Source: Megamerina dolium
Taxonomy: Eukaryota; Arthropoda; Insecta; Diptera; Megamerinidae
Direction: 5' to 3'
DNA length: 64,000 bases
Assembly: GCA_963854835.1 (NCBI GenBank)
Contig: OY978525.1
Location: forward strand, 27,985,253 to 28,049,252
Numbering within the stretch: position 1 is the first letter of the stretch; each line of letters opens with the position of its first letter. Shown in pieces: positions 26,069 through 37,560 of the stretch. Below the pieces are notes generated by a model. It was not told the origin of the DNA. It searched no databases and saw only the letters and a list, made by a program, of their open reading frames with translations. Made by a program: the position numbers and the translations under genes.

Positions 26069-26746
26069 TATTTGCTAAAACGTTTCACTAGACATTGATT
26101 GAATCTAATTTCAGATATTCACTCTAAATTTGAGAAGCTCATGTTAACACTATAATGCTACTGTGATGGTTTTCTGAAATTACTGCTTCAAAGGAATTCA
26201 TGCAGAAAAACTGCATTTCATTAAACATTAAAGTTGTCTAGTGTGGTAAAGAAGGTGATGCTCAACTACATCCCCTGTGAATGCCCAACCTTCCTCAGCG
26301 ATTTACTGCACTAATCTAGTCAAATACTCTGTCAGCTATTTTAGATTTTGCGAGAATTGTGGTGATAAAAGATCGTTCAATGCTAATTACAAACGATCAC
26401 AAGAGGTCGCTCAAAATCGTGCTTTAAACATTTTGATTATTGAGGTCGAACTAACGAACTATTCTTTAAAGCTATTCGGAATGTGGTAATGGAACAAAAT
26501 AAAATGTCAGACCCAAGTACCAATGGAGAGACCAAGTACTCAAGAAACGATTATGTATCAAGACACCAAAAGTATTGAAATTCGTTATGGTTGGTTGGGC
26601 TTGGCGTTTGGTCACACTTTAACTCTTTTGAATTGCATTATCCCAACCGACACGCGTTAATCGGTAAATTCTTCTCGAGCTCATATTTATAATAGCAGAT
26701 TCAGAATGATATAACTCTAACATAGCTTTTTCAGAAGCTTTTTTGT

Positions 26747-26814
26747 GACTAATTTCGCAATCTTTGAGTTCTTCGGATAGGCTTCTACTTATGAAGTCGT
26801 GAAGGCCTCTTTGT
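26747..26814 (+). repeat. 68-bp dispersed repeat, copy 1
   Basis: It begins gactaatttcgcaatctttg and ends gaaggcctctttgt. It matches 28,136-28,203 in the same orientation with only a handful of substitutions, and the similarity stops sharply on both sides. The family is unknown. Confidence 0.8.
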
Positions 26815-28135
26815 AAAATTTAGAAAACAGAATATCATGCTTCTTTCTATTGATACTTCGTTCGCTGAACTTCTCAATCAAATAGACCACATTACTTCTA
26901 CAATTTAGATCTCAAACCAAGTTTTCCTTTAACATGTTTGCAAACTTATAAATACTTTATAGCACTAACTTACTAGTTACTTTCGTTTTAGTTAGAAGAA
27001 AATCTTCTCACTCAACTATTTACTAACTGATTGAATGAAATTATCATACTTTATATGCCAAAACAGAAAAAAAGAAATACACAAAAAAACAACGTATTTC
27101 CAACCGCAACAAACCGCAAAGTTTTGATTGAGGCTACGAAATAAATTATCAACATTTCAAGCACTTACCCAAAGAATATGCATAACAAAATATGCTTATT
27201 CTAGTATTGTATAGTACGAGTACGAGTATAGCAGCTACATAGAAATATGCATTCAAATATGTGCGACTTACTAACATACTGCCGCTTGCATACGTACCTA
27301 CATAGTACTGCTTCACATCAATATTAAAGTGTATACAGAATACTCAACACCACAACTCAACATCATTCAAGTTTGTTGTACTGAATTTTGGAGTACGTAT
27401 CCATACATACATACATATATGGTATATGTACCTACATATGTAGCGTAAAATGGCGTCAAGGAGACAATTCTATATGCAATAATAGCACCAACAGCGGCAA
27501 TAGCATTTGGCTTATATCAGCATATATGTAGAATAGAAGTTACTCTGGCTAAAAGCTTTTCGTTACATGAATTAGTTAATGTTTAAGCAGCAAAAGACAA
27601 AATATATAATAGAACATAGAGATAGAGATAGAGAGAGAGAGAGACAGAGAAATAGGAGGAGAGAGACAAAAAACTGGTAGTACAAGTTCTAGTACAAATA
27701 CTTACTGTATGAAATACAGTTTATAGAAATGAGTGCATATGGATAGTATTAGATACAGGGTCAGCCATTTAAGTAATCTTTCTTGATGCTAAAGGGGGTT
27801 TCTGAATTTACTTAAAGTTGATTTAAATTTATAAATGCTTACATTACAATTACTTCATCGTTTCCATCATACGCAGATAATTTTCGACCAATTGCATTGT
27901 GAAACGCGGTTTGTGGGATACTCCATGCTATATTCTCATATAACACATTTAAATGTCCAGATTGTGGACATTTCAAGAAAATTTTTTCGTAGATAATTTG
28001 CCTATTAGGAAATAAGCCATTGAAATTGCGTCAAATTTATAGCATCATTTGTCCCATTAACCTTGCTTCAATTTCTGAGAAACTAGAATTGGTAGATGGA
28101 TGCTGCTAGATGGATCCATTTTCTTTTTTTTTTAA

Positions 28136-28203
28136 GACTAATTTCGTAATCTTTGAGTTCGTCGGTTGGCCTTCTACTTATGAAGTCGTGAAGGCCTCTT
28201 TGT
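28136..28203 (+). repeat. 68-bp dispersed repeat, copy 2
   Basis: It begins gactaatttcgtaatctttg and shares the core ttctacttatgaagtcgtga with copy 1, 1.39 kb upstream. The flanks are unrelated. Confidence 0.8.
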
Positions 28204-28389
28204 GATTCATTTTATTATGGTCAGAAATAAAGAAATTCCGGGAATTTCAATAAGAAATTTATACAAAACTGAATTTAATAGAGAATTTTCGTGAACCAAC
28301 TCTTTGCTTACACAGAAACCTTCATAGAAATGTGATGTACTCATATATATTGTCAAATATAAATATATGGTTCGAAACATGTCCTTCAC

Positions 28390-28889
28390 TGAAAATTAAT
28401 AACAAAAATGTTGCTCAATATTGTTGAACAAAATACTTGGGTATTCATCTCGATAGAAGACTCACATGGTGCAAGCACATAGACGCCAAGAAAACTCAAA
28501 TTAAGCTCAAGATAAATAATTTATGGTGGCTTTTAAATAAAAACTCCAAGTGCAATCTTAAATACAAAGTTCTCCTCTACAAATCAATATTGAAACCAAT
28601 CTGGACTTATGGTATCCAGTTATGGGGCACCGCATCTCCTTCTAATATTGAAAAATTCCAACGAACACAATCCAAGTGTCTGCGAATGATTGTAAAAGTA
28701 CCCTGGTATATAAGTAATGAAGTCATCCACAGAGTCATCCATATCTCCACGATCTCGGAAGAAATCACACTCTTCTGCAGAAGTTACTCTCTCAAATTTC
28801 AAAACCATCCAAATTCCGTAGATAGGCGTTTCCTGCTATTCCTGGAGCACCAACGATTAAAAAGGACCCATACGTTGAACCTGATGTGA
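28390..28889 (+). pseudogene. Jockey-clade LINE, RT C-terminal remnant
   Basis: An open frame at 28,437-28,889 contains GIHLDRRLTWCKHI, YKVLLYKSILKPIWTYGIQL, WGTASPSNIEKFQRTQSKCL and PWYISNEVIHR, which are in order the post-catalytic blocks of Jockey-type reverse transcriptases. The preceding KYLG lies after a stop at about 28,420. The polymerase core with YADD is missing and no poly(A) tail or target duplication was found, so it is an old truncated insertion. The 150-codon frame is intact over its length, which suggests moderate age. Confidence 0.85.
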
Positions 28890-29279
28890 ACATACTTTTC
28901 CGCGCTGTTGTGTTTCAAACAACGAAAAGAAACACAAATTATTAACAAATTTAGTATGTAAAATTCTATTACCTATTGTTAGTTTTCCAGTTAACAAGAA
29001 GATTCTATAAATTGATATTAAAATTGAACAAAAAAATATCCAAACTAGATATAATACAACAGTAGGAATTGAAGGTCTAGTAAAAACATACACATTCTCT
29101 CAGAACTCAGAAGATATTGATGACCAAAGTCAACTCAAACGAAATCACACCACACAATGAATTAGTTGATCATGTTAAGAACATTTCCAACTTCTTATGA
29201 ACGCATTTCAAACTGTAGCCTTTCACTAACGACTCCACATAAAATTTGTCTTAGTTTTCTTCAAGTACATGAAGTGATC
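28890..29279. other. Short intergenic stretch
   Basis: AT-rich sequence between a Jockey remnant and a SINE. It may include LINE 3' UTR, which I cannot confirm. Confidence 0.4.
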
Positions 29280-29730
29280 GTGGATACCGTAGCTCAGTGG
29301 TTAGTGTGTTGCACTACTGGCCTGTAGGTCGTAGGTTTAATCCTCGGCTGAAGCATAAAACATTTAATATCGAAACGATTTTTCTTTCGCACGGTACCCA
29401 CCTGTCGGTAAGCAATTGGTAATTGTTCCGGCAGTAACAATTTGCCATTTGAAAGCTTCTAAAAGAACTCTGTGTCTGTCAGAAGAGTTTTGCCATTCTT
29501 TACAACTTTTCATTTTCAGGACATATCGTCATCCAATCTCCGCTTTTCGCCAGTGGTCAGCTCCTCTGAATTACCGGATTCACAACTATCTCAGCCATGC
29601 CAAAAACCGAAACCGCTAAAATAAGTAAGTCCCTTCTAATATTGTTCAAAATTTAACACACACAATAGTAAAAGAAGAGAAGCTCACAAAAGAACCCTTC
29701 GGGGCTTATAAGTGCCACATATTTATTGCT
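29280..29730 (+). mobile_element. Type A SINE with an internal foreign insert of about 110 bp
   Basis: The head gtggataccgtagctcagtg has an intact A box, and the tail is intact (cccttcggggcttataagtg, cacatattta). In the middle, after gttttgccattc (about 29,496), the expected ggaaccggctaaaa is displaced to about 29,605 by unrelated sequence that starts tttacaacttttcattttca. About 25 bp of body before it (the acaaagctcagaaaaag block) is also missing. Confidence 0.85.
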
Positions 29731-29882
29731 TTTTTTACTTGAAGTGATCGGCTTGGCATGGTTCCAAATGGTAAAACTCTTGTCATACAAATATTTTTAA
29801 GTGAGCACTGTCGCCCAGAATATATTAGAAGCTATTTTTATTGTCAAACATATAGCCAATTACTTACCGAAAGATTGTTTAA

Positions 29883-30195
29883 AGGGGCTGAGGCAACTTT
29901 ATTATCGAAAAAATTTTTCTTTCGAATGGTGCCCATCTGTGGGAAAAAAATTACCAATTCTTCCGGAAGTAACAATTTCCCATAAGCAATACTTCCTAAA
30001 GAGCTATATAACAAAGCTCAGAAAAAGTGATGTCACAATGATTCTGCCATTCGGAGCCAGCTAATATAAGTAGATTCCTTCTAATACTATCCAAATTTAA
30101 TACACACAACAGTACTGGAAGCGAAGCTCGGTTGTATCACAAAAGCCCTTTCTGCCATAAGTGTGTCGTCTCTGAGAGAGAATGCTATGGCTGAT
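29883..30195 (+). mobile_element. tRNA-derived SINE, type B, head degraded
   Basis: It starts near ggctgaggcaactttattat, continues through the body to cacaacagtactggaagcg, and then enters the type B tail (ggttgtatcacaaaagcc, ctgccataagtgtgtcg) before breaking off near 30,195. The tRNA head is not recognisable. Confidence 0.75.
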
Positions 30196-32199
30196 GGGTG
30201 ACACAATTCCTCAAAATATAAAACTTGGATGTTCGATGGACCAGCCAGTCGTCACTTATGATTAATTTTTGGTAGCTGATTCTTTCTTATGTCTTCTTTC
30301 TAACCTCAAAAAAACTGCATTTTCGGCTATATTTCAGCGTTTTTGAGATAATAATAGGCAAAAGCATAACCACCGGATTCGGATTCGCAACCCAAAATTG
30401 TAAGGGTCGCTGAATATGAACGTGGGCTTAGCAGAGACAAAAAATAATAATAGTAAAACTATAATGTCTGAATATCTGTCTCCCTTTGAGCATCAGGTTT
30501 CTAACCTCAAAAATCATGCTATAACATGCTATAACAAAAAACGACGATTTTCAGGTTCGAAAGAAATCTAAGCATGCAACAACTGCAACTCTGAAAGTCT
30601 GTATTGAATTTCTTATGCAGAACCGACTGAAATTGACATATTCGTATTAGCATAATTCAAACTATGAAATTCTATAGTCACAGAATTCTTTTCCGACACA
30701 GTCATATAAAAAAAATGATATTTATATAATTTTCGTTGCCCTCACACATACTTAATACATTAACATCTACAATTCTGCGGCCTGAAATATTACCAGCTGT
30801 CACATTGCTTAGAGTTGACATCCGAAATGTAATAAAAATGAATAAATGAGCATTCAAATGTGCATAAATGGCAATTAACACAATACGATAATATATTTTT
30901 ATATCATTTCTACATCTACTATTTATTATTGCTACATATTTTTTATTTATCTTTATGTAAATCATTTAAGAAGAAATATAAATTTTTATTAAGCCAAAAC
31001 ACCCATTATCCTCTTGTAACACATGCATGCATGCATACCATTTGTCAGTGTGTGAGGGAATATGGTAATATATATGTACGAGTATGTTGGCTGCTGAATA
31101 ACAACAAGAGAGAAAAAAAGCAAAAATCAACAACAACAAAAATAATAATAAAAAACCTCTGGTATACATCAATTTTTACAACATATCGTATCTCCACCAA
31201 AGGCGAGAAATAGAGAACAAAAATTATTGTTGTCGTTTTAGCAGTATGGTTCGTATTCTATGTAGCTACACTTAGGAATATACGAAACCATGAAGAAAGC
31301 ACATGGGTTTGCTTGTGGTACTTTATCTATGATTTAAAGCAGTCAAAAGTAAAACATATTGAGTAAGAAGTGAGTTAGTAGAAGATTCATTTGTTATAAA
31401 TATCCTTCTTTTGTTTCTATTTCTTGCACTTCCTTTAGAGAAGATCAGAGAAAAAATAGCATGTTAATATGCACTGAGTAAGTAACCTTACATGAGCTTG
31501 TGAGCAAAGCACGTGAAACGCAAACGTATACGTACATACCAGTGTCATGTACTGCTGGCTTCACACATGTACTACGTATGTGAAATTCAAGTACGATGCA
31601 TATGAATAAGAAATAACAGGTACTTATACTTAGTGTTGATCCACTTCAACTACAACCAATTCTTGAATGTTTAAAATATTTTAATAAAGCTACAAGCCAA
31701 ACGGCTTTGCTAAATAAAATTATAAAATATTTTATTGCTTCCTCTTTATTTAATGTGCTTAATGCAACTCTCTTTTCAACATATTGTATTTTTTTTTTTG
31801 CATAAATTCACAATAATTCATAATAATATGTATTTACAGCTTTTTCTTAATATAGTCTCTCTTAAATAAATTTTTATTACAAATTTTGTAGGCATGCAAT
31901 TTTTTCCATTTTTTACTTTATTTTCTTCAACAAAAGCACATTTGAATATTTTGTTATACTTTAAAATCGTAGGTGCTTTATATGCAAGTACAGGGTACTT
32001 AGGTACTTAGTAGATACCAAACTTTAAAATAATGCCTGTTTTAAATGAAAATGCAACTACTTAGGTGTTTAGTATATTCCTAACCTTGCAATTAAAATAT
32101 TCCGGTTTTTCATATGAGAGTTGTGTGTATGTATTTTATTCTTAGTGTAGTGTATATGTAGATATGAAGGACATTAAATATGTCAAAAAAATCGATGAA
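30196..32199. other. Intergenic stretch, nothing recognised
   Basis: AT-rich. Frames at 30,702-31,213 overlap on both strands and lack motifs. No gene seen. Confidence 0.5.
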
Positions 32200-33250
32200 A
32201 TTGTCGGAACATGATTTTTTATCGGCTGAAAGTTTCGTGAAAAGTTCTTTATTGAGATTATCAATTAACAAAGTGTGCGCTATTCGAATTTTCTAAAATT
32301 CTTGGAACGAATAGCGCAATCGTTTCATGGAAGCAAATAAATCTATATAGATTTTTTTTAACTTTTGGAAAGTTCTTTAAAAAACATAGCTTAGTAAAGT
32401 CTTTGAATGATAAAGAAACGGGTTTCACGGGAATCACGTTATGAAGGCTCAACAAATTTTGAAATAAATATCGCAATAGACAAGAGGTATGACAATCGGT
32501 ATGACAATAATATATCGATATTGATCATAAGGACTTTTTTGTTTAATTTCGATTTTTTAAAAGCTTTTGAAGAGCTCCATATAAAGATAGATGATAGAGC
32601 AAGTGTTTCATAATTGATTGCGCAACACAAACCTTCAAAAATTATTGGAATGATTAGCTGAAATGTTTTTGGCTTTAAATTGGCTTGATATTGACATTAT
32701 CGATTGTTTGAAAATCTCTTAAAAAGTTCTTTATGAGGAAAAATGGCAAGTGAAATGGGTTACTCGAACCTTCAAAAATATTGGAAGCTCAGGGATAAGC
32801 ATACATCGAAATATTGACATTATCGATGTTTGTTTGAAAAGCCCTTAGAAAGAAAATAATGTAGGAAGGGTTCCAAGATAAATTTTGCCACTCGAACCTT
32901 CAAAGATATATTGGTGTAGATATCGTAATAGGTTCTGGAGTGCAAAGAATATATCGATACTGACCATATTGATGTTTTCTATCGATATCGATTTTTGAAA
33001 ATTAATTGAAAAATTGTTCGTATATAAAAATTATGAAGAAAGTGTTTCCTAACTTATTGTGCTACATATTACGAACTTTCAAACATTCTTTGAACGAGTA
33101 GTGGAAAAAATTAGGTATAAAAAAATTTATTGATATTAGCATTATCGATCTTTTGTGGTCAATATCGATTTTTTAAATAGTTTTTGAAATATTGTGGGTA
33201 AACTTCGAACAAAAAACGTAATCGTAAAGTGAAAAGTGAAATATGCCTTT
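32200..33250. repeat. Diverged tandem array with recurrent TATCGAT(A) motifs
   Basis: Two phrases alternate. A version of aaccttcaaaaatattgg occurs near 32,630, 32,767, 32,895 and 33,074. A version of tatcgatattgacattatcg occurs near 32,514, 32,680, 32,808, 32,951 and 33,129. Spacings range from about 128 to 180 bp, so this is an old array of about five units. TATCGATA is the published DREF-type core in Drosophila, but here it may simply be part of the repeat unit. No ORF spans it. Confidence 0.6.
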
Positions 33251-34240
33251 TCCAGTATTTTTTTTTTTCATTGCCTAACTCAGAAATTGTTCACGATAAG
33301 GAAATAGGTATGAGATATTTTGTAAAATTTGAACATATCTAATTTATGAACATTTGTATGTATTATTTTATTATATAATGATTTGGAAATAAAATAAGTA
33401 CCTAGTACATACTTCACCTTACGGTTTACTTTATATGAATATAATTATTACTTATCATAAACATGAGAAAACTGCTTATAAACATCATAAATAGTTTGAA
33501 AAAACGTTAAAACAAAAAAAATTAAAAACGAAATAATAAACCAACTTCCAAAAAGCACCAAATATAATAAGTACATTTTTTCATCTAAGTCAAACGAAAT
33601 ACTAATTTCAAAATCAGTTGAGATGCAGAATTAGAGAATTACTATTAAATGAATATAATTGTAACAAGTTTCTAGGTATTACAAAATATAGATTTACTTC
33701 TGTCATTACCGCCATAGCGTATGTGAACGACAATTTTATTGTGGCATACCACATGAAGCTATTAATAAAAAATTAGTCATTGAAATAAAATTATTTTTAT
33801 CCACTACTAAAATACAACAACAAATAGAAAGAGATTGCATTTTTTCAAGAATACTTCATAACTATCACATTAATTACATTTACTACTACTATCACCTCTA
33901 CCATTACCCTACACTACCCGAGTACTCCATGCACGCACATGCAAAGACTACTCCCTAAACGTCAGGGAGTACTCCAAAATTAACCGAAATGCACATAAAA
34001 AATATGGTCAAATTAACATTGCCAAGTCCTAGGGCAGGACAATATACTCCAGCTCTGCATTACATCGGAGTAGCACAAAACTACTCCATGGAGCACTTAT
34101 AGAGGATTATTTAAATCAATGATCGATCGTTAATACACGAGTAATAATCGGGTAACAATAAGCTGGTGTAGAGACATCGATTGGTCAGTCACAAATAGAC
34201 CAATTTGTACAACAATTTTTGCAGGGTACTTTTACCACAA
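33251..34240. other. Intergenic stretch with a small GAGTACTCC hairpin
   Basis: AT-rich. Around 33,920-34,085 the word tactcc recurs, and tactccct/agggagta at 33,949-33,971 can form an 8-bp stem with a 7-nt loop. Nothing gene-like. Confidence 0.45.
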
Positions 34241-34954
34241 CTGCCATAGCTCAGTCTGATGTGTAGGTCTTACGTTCAATCCCCGGCTGAAGCACAACTT
34301 TAATATCGAAAATATTTTTCTTTCGAACGGAACTTACCTGTCCGTTAGCATTTGACAATTCTTCTGGTAGTAACAATTTGACATGAAAAAGCTTTTGGAA
34401 GAGCTCTGTGACAAAGTTCTTAAAAAGTGATGTCAAAAGAGTTCTGCCATTCGGAACCTCTTAATATAGAAAGTAGGCCCCTTCTGTGGGTGCCGTAGCT
34501 CAGTGGTTAAAGTGTTCGCCTTCTGATCAGTAGGTCGTGGTTCAATCCCCGGCTGATGCATAACAAATTTAATATCGATAAGATTTTTCTTTCGAATGGT
34601 ACCCACCTGTCGGCAAGCAATTGGCAATTCTTCCGACAGTAACAGCTTGCCATGAAAAAGCTTCTAAAAGAACTCTGTGACAAAGCTCATAAAAAGTGAT
34701 GTCACAAGTGTTCTGCCGTTCGGAATCGGTTAAAATAAGTAGGTCCTTTCTAATACTGTCCAAATTTAAGACTCACAACAGTAATGGAAAAGAAGCTCGG
34801 CCAATGAGCCCTTTGGGGCTTTAAGTGACACATATTTATTTATTGTTTAGGCCCCTTCTAACACTCTCTAAAAATTAGCGCGCAGCTAATAGAAGAGAAG
34901 CTCGGTCAAAGGATCCTGCGGGGCCTATAAATGCAACTTATTTATTTATTTTTT
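34241..34954 (+). mobile_element. Type A SINE (outer) interrupted by a younger SINE
   Basis: The head is ctgccatagctcagtctgat at 34,241, with about 23 bp lost between the A and B boxes. The body runs to 34,485 and resumes at 34,848 with taggccccttctaacactct, ending in a degenerate tail hairpin and (TTTA)n at about 34,954. The flanks tacttttacc (about 34,228) and tacttattacc (about 34,957) may be its own worn target duplication. Confidence 0.9.
34486..34847 (+). mobile_element. Full-length type A SINE (reference copy, 362 bp)
   Basis: This is a complete tRNA-derived SINE. The head gtgggtgccgtagctcagtg carries a Pol III A box (tagctcagtgg, 34,496-34,506) and B box (ggttcaatccc, 34,539-34,549). 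It is followed by the family body, the tail hairpin gagccctttggggctt, and catatttatttatt. It is flanked by a perfect 12-bp target duplication taggccccttct (34,474-34,485 and 34,848-34,859), itself SINE sequence, so it jumped into an older copy. The duplication length and TATTT-repeat tail imply LINE-mediated retroposition. The partner LINE is not identified. Confidence 0.95.
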
Positions 34955-35714
34955 GCTACTTATTACCACTCTTACTATTACTACTGTACAACTACACTTA
35001 CTTCTACTATTACTTTTATTACTACTTTTACTACTACTATTACTATTACCACGAATACTCCAACAATTACTCTTTGCTATAACATCTTTACATTCTACTA
35101 GGATTATGAACATTTCAACCTAATTTTGTTTGAATATTACAACTATTCACATTAAAGCCAATTTTTTTTATAAACTTCACATCAAATTACAACTGAGTTA
35201 AGTGCAAAAAAATATTTTTTTTTTTTTCAAATTTAACCAGGCACCTTCTCTCTACAGGTACACCAAGCAAATAGTAGAAAAAAATCATTTAAATTCTATT
35301 AAATAAAATTGCATAAAAGAAACAAGAATTAATCCTAATAGTTGCGGCTCTTTTGCCAAATAAATAAAAGTACATAATGAGTACTAACATAAAAAAATAT
35401 AATTTGCTAAAGTACGTTAATAAAAAATGCAATAAAATGCAAAATATAAACAACTAAACTTATAGTCGTTATTGTATACCAAAAACAATTATAATAATAA
35501 TGAATATTTTGAAGTTGCACAAATGCATACAATGAAATGAAATTTAATAGAAAAAAAGCAAGAAATGCAAACTAAAAACGAAGCAAGCTAATTAAAGCAA
35601 AGCCATTTGCATTTTACTCCACTTCCGCGTAGTTTATAAAATGAAACAATAAAAATAGGGGAATCGAAAAAAATAATAATAACATGAAGTTGCATTCTTG
35701 CACATAATAACAAT
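34955..35714. other. Intergenic stretch, nothing recognised
   Basis: (TAC)n-like low-complexity sequence around 34,970-35,070, then AT-rich DNA. No feature. Confidence 0.5.
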
Positions 35715-36325
35715 AGGGCTGTTCAGAATCTTGTGCATTTAAGATTGCAAATTCGTGCAATTGTAAATATTTATCATCAATTGTGAACGACTTTTTTGTT
35801 TACTTTGCATTACTTGTTGCAAGCCAAGCTATTCACAGCTGATTGGTGAAATAGCAAATTATTTTGATGTTAAAATTGCGCACAAATTAGAAGAAATGCC
35901 GAAAAAAAGCTGTAAGGAGCAAATAGTCGACTCTTTAATTGACGAAGCTGCTGATGAAATTATGTGCAACGAAGGTATGAAATATTCTCTTCATAATTTC
36001 AGTAAATAACCATTTTTCATTAAATTAGAATTTGATGAGGATGCATTTTTTATTTATTTTTATTCTTTATTCTTTCATTATTCATTTATTCTTTTTTTGA
36101 TTTGTTCGCCTTCCATTTTCAGTTTTTTTTTTATTTTGTTGCTGATCAGCTGTTAGTTTGCAATTCAGTGTTGCATACATAACCTACGGGTTTTTGGTGT
36201 TGCGTCGTTGCAAGAGTGTAGTAAATGCACGACTGTATATTTTGTTAGTGTAAAGCAAAAATTTACTACACCATTTTGCAATTGCAATGATGCAAGACCA
36301 TTTGCACAAGATTCTGAACAACCCT
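35715..36325 (+). mobile_element. TIR element (611 bp), possibly PIF/Harbinger-like, deletion derivative
   Basis: Terminal inverted repeats of 23 bp match at 22 positions (agggctgttcagaatcttgt... at 35,715; the reverse complement ends at 36,325), flanked by AAT on both sides (35,712-35,714 and 36,326-36,328). A 3-bp duplication and a GGGxxTGTTC-like terminus are typical of PIF/Harbinger elements, which is the basis of the tentative class. Further TGCAA-rich subterminal motifs occur on both sides (cgtgcaattgtaaa; gcaattgcaatgatgcaag). It contains an exon-like start of an ORF (35,896-35,974) but no transposase core. Confidence 0.75.
35896..35974 (+). pseudogene. Exon-like ORF start inside the TIR element
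   Basis: ATG at 35,896 opens 26 codons (MPKKSCKEQIVDSLIDEAAD, then EIMCNE) that run into gaag|gtatga, a good splice donor at 35,975. A possible acceptor, cttcataatttcag, follows at about 35,990-36,003. The composition is protein-like and unlike the AT-rich surroundings. I infer the first coding exon of the parent autonomous element, kept when the rest was deleted. The family is not recognised from so few residues. Confidence 0.45.
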
Positions 36326-36503
36326 AATAAGATATAAATAAAAATTCATTCAGAAAGTAGCAAAACTCAAAAATTGTACAGCATGATAATGATCCAAATT
36401 ATTAGAGGAATGCAATTCAATATGATACATACACTTTAGTCTTTGTCAAGTATTTTTTCGAACTTACATATTTCTGCGTGTTCATTTTGGAGAAGACCTG
36501 CTA

Positions 36504-36933
36504 TACAAGGTGCGTCTCAAAGTAAACAGGACTTTTCAAAAATATCCCTTTTTAATGGCGCCACCTGTTATGGGGTGATTGCGTTTAGAAGATACAACTT
36601 TCCTTGACATCTTGTCATAAATAAAGGTAGAGATATCCTGTATAAAATATCAATGTGTTTACAGTGTCGATACATGAAATATGATTTGAGCACCATGCGA
36701 CTTCTCTTTGTTGAGAAAAATACTTTGCCTTAAGGAAGTAGAGGTCATCCAAAAGTCTTATACGATCAATCTGAACGACATCCTTACAAATGGCCTAAAC
36801 CACTCATTCGAAATACTTCTTGATCGTGCAAATCGCTGAAGCTGATGGAGACTATTTTGAATAAAATAAACTCATTTTGCAAAAACGTTTTGTCCTTTTT
36901 TTGAAGACCTCTTTACTTTGGAACACATTTTTA
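36504..36933 (+). mobile_element. Degenerate mariner-like remnant, about 430 bp
   Basis: It opens with tacaaggtgcgtctcaaagt, similar to the ITR at 1725. The far end (tttactttggaacacattttta) is its weakened reverse complement, and cttactttg-type matches persist for about 12 bp. In between, the plus strand has broken transposase C-terminal sequence ending in EADGDYFE, the usual mariner C-terminus, before a stop at about 36,860. Several stops and frameshifts. Confidence 0.65.
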
Positions 36934-37017
36934 TTAGCAGATTCTGTTCAAGTGAGACATTTTTATGTCAAATAAAAACAATTCTAATTCTGAATGAAAA
37001 AAATGAAACAAAACCTG

Positions 37018-37560
37018 TACGTAGTTCTAATATCGCTAAGGAACTTGAGATAGATCTCAAAATAGTGGAAGGTTACTGATTGGACAAACTGCACACATCT
37101 CGCATGTTTAATGAAATCATCCGAAAAGTCTGTCACCAACCAATTTCTTATTCGCATCCGTTACATTTGATTAGTCTAAAGCACTCTATCCGATCGTAAA
37201 ATGAATATTAGTGAGGCTGTCAACTTCCTAAAGGTCGTTGTGAAGTGGTTGCTGCGTATTTTGTTTCCCGACCAAATACAGCAACGAATAGATCGAGACG
37301 AATCGAGATTTGTACCCTGTGATTTCTTCTTCTTTCAAAATTGAAAAAGGTTGCTTGCCCGTAAAAGGTTCCGGTTGAATGAGCTTGTCAAAAAACAAAT
37401 GACTGCATATTTTAACTTACCGAAAGTGTATTACACTGAAAATCATTGAACAATATGTGTCGCAACTTCAGGGGAATTATGTTGATAAAGGCATAATATG
37501 ATATGAAAAAAATTTATTCTGTGTTTGGTGGAGAGTTTTCGGGTGAGACAATATAAATTT
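37018..37560 (+). pseudogene. Degenerate mariner transposase remnant
   Basis: Plus-strand fragments in different frames spell the mariner C-terminal region: CDFFFFQN near 37,320, then RLNELVKKQMTAYFNLPKVY and YYTEN near 37,375-37,440, and GNYVDKG near 37,475. The order and spacing match mariner transposases, with the third catalytic Asp in the CDFFFF block. It is heavily mutated and shows no ITRs. It is a different lineage from the remnant just upstream. Confidence 0.65.

Larger units (their letters stand above)
26054..28389. other. Intergenic stretch with a (GA)n tract and a short dispersed repeat
   Basis: A purine-rich (GA)n/(GATA)n tract lies at about 27,619-27,665. A 68-bp repeat pair at 26,747 and 28,136 is listed separately. 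The 70-codon frame at 26,277 has no recognisable domain. No gene seen. Confidence 0.5.

Noticed and set aside
27757..28100. Possible second DD41D element starting tacagggtcagccatttaag
   Set aside because: The start resembles the terminus at 53,168, but no transposase block could be read with confidence on either strand and no opposite ITR was found.
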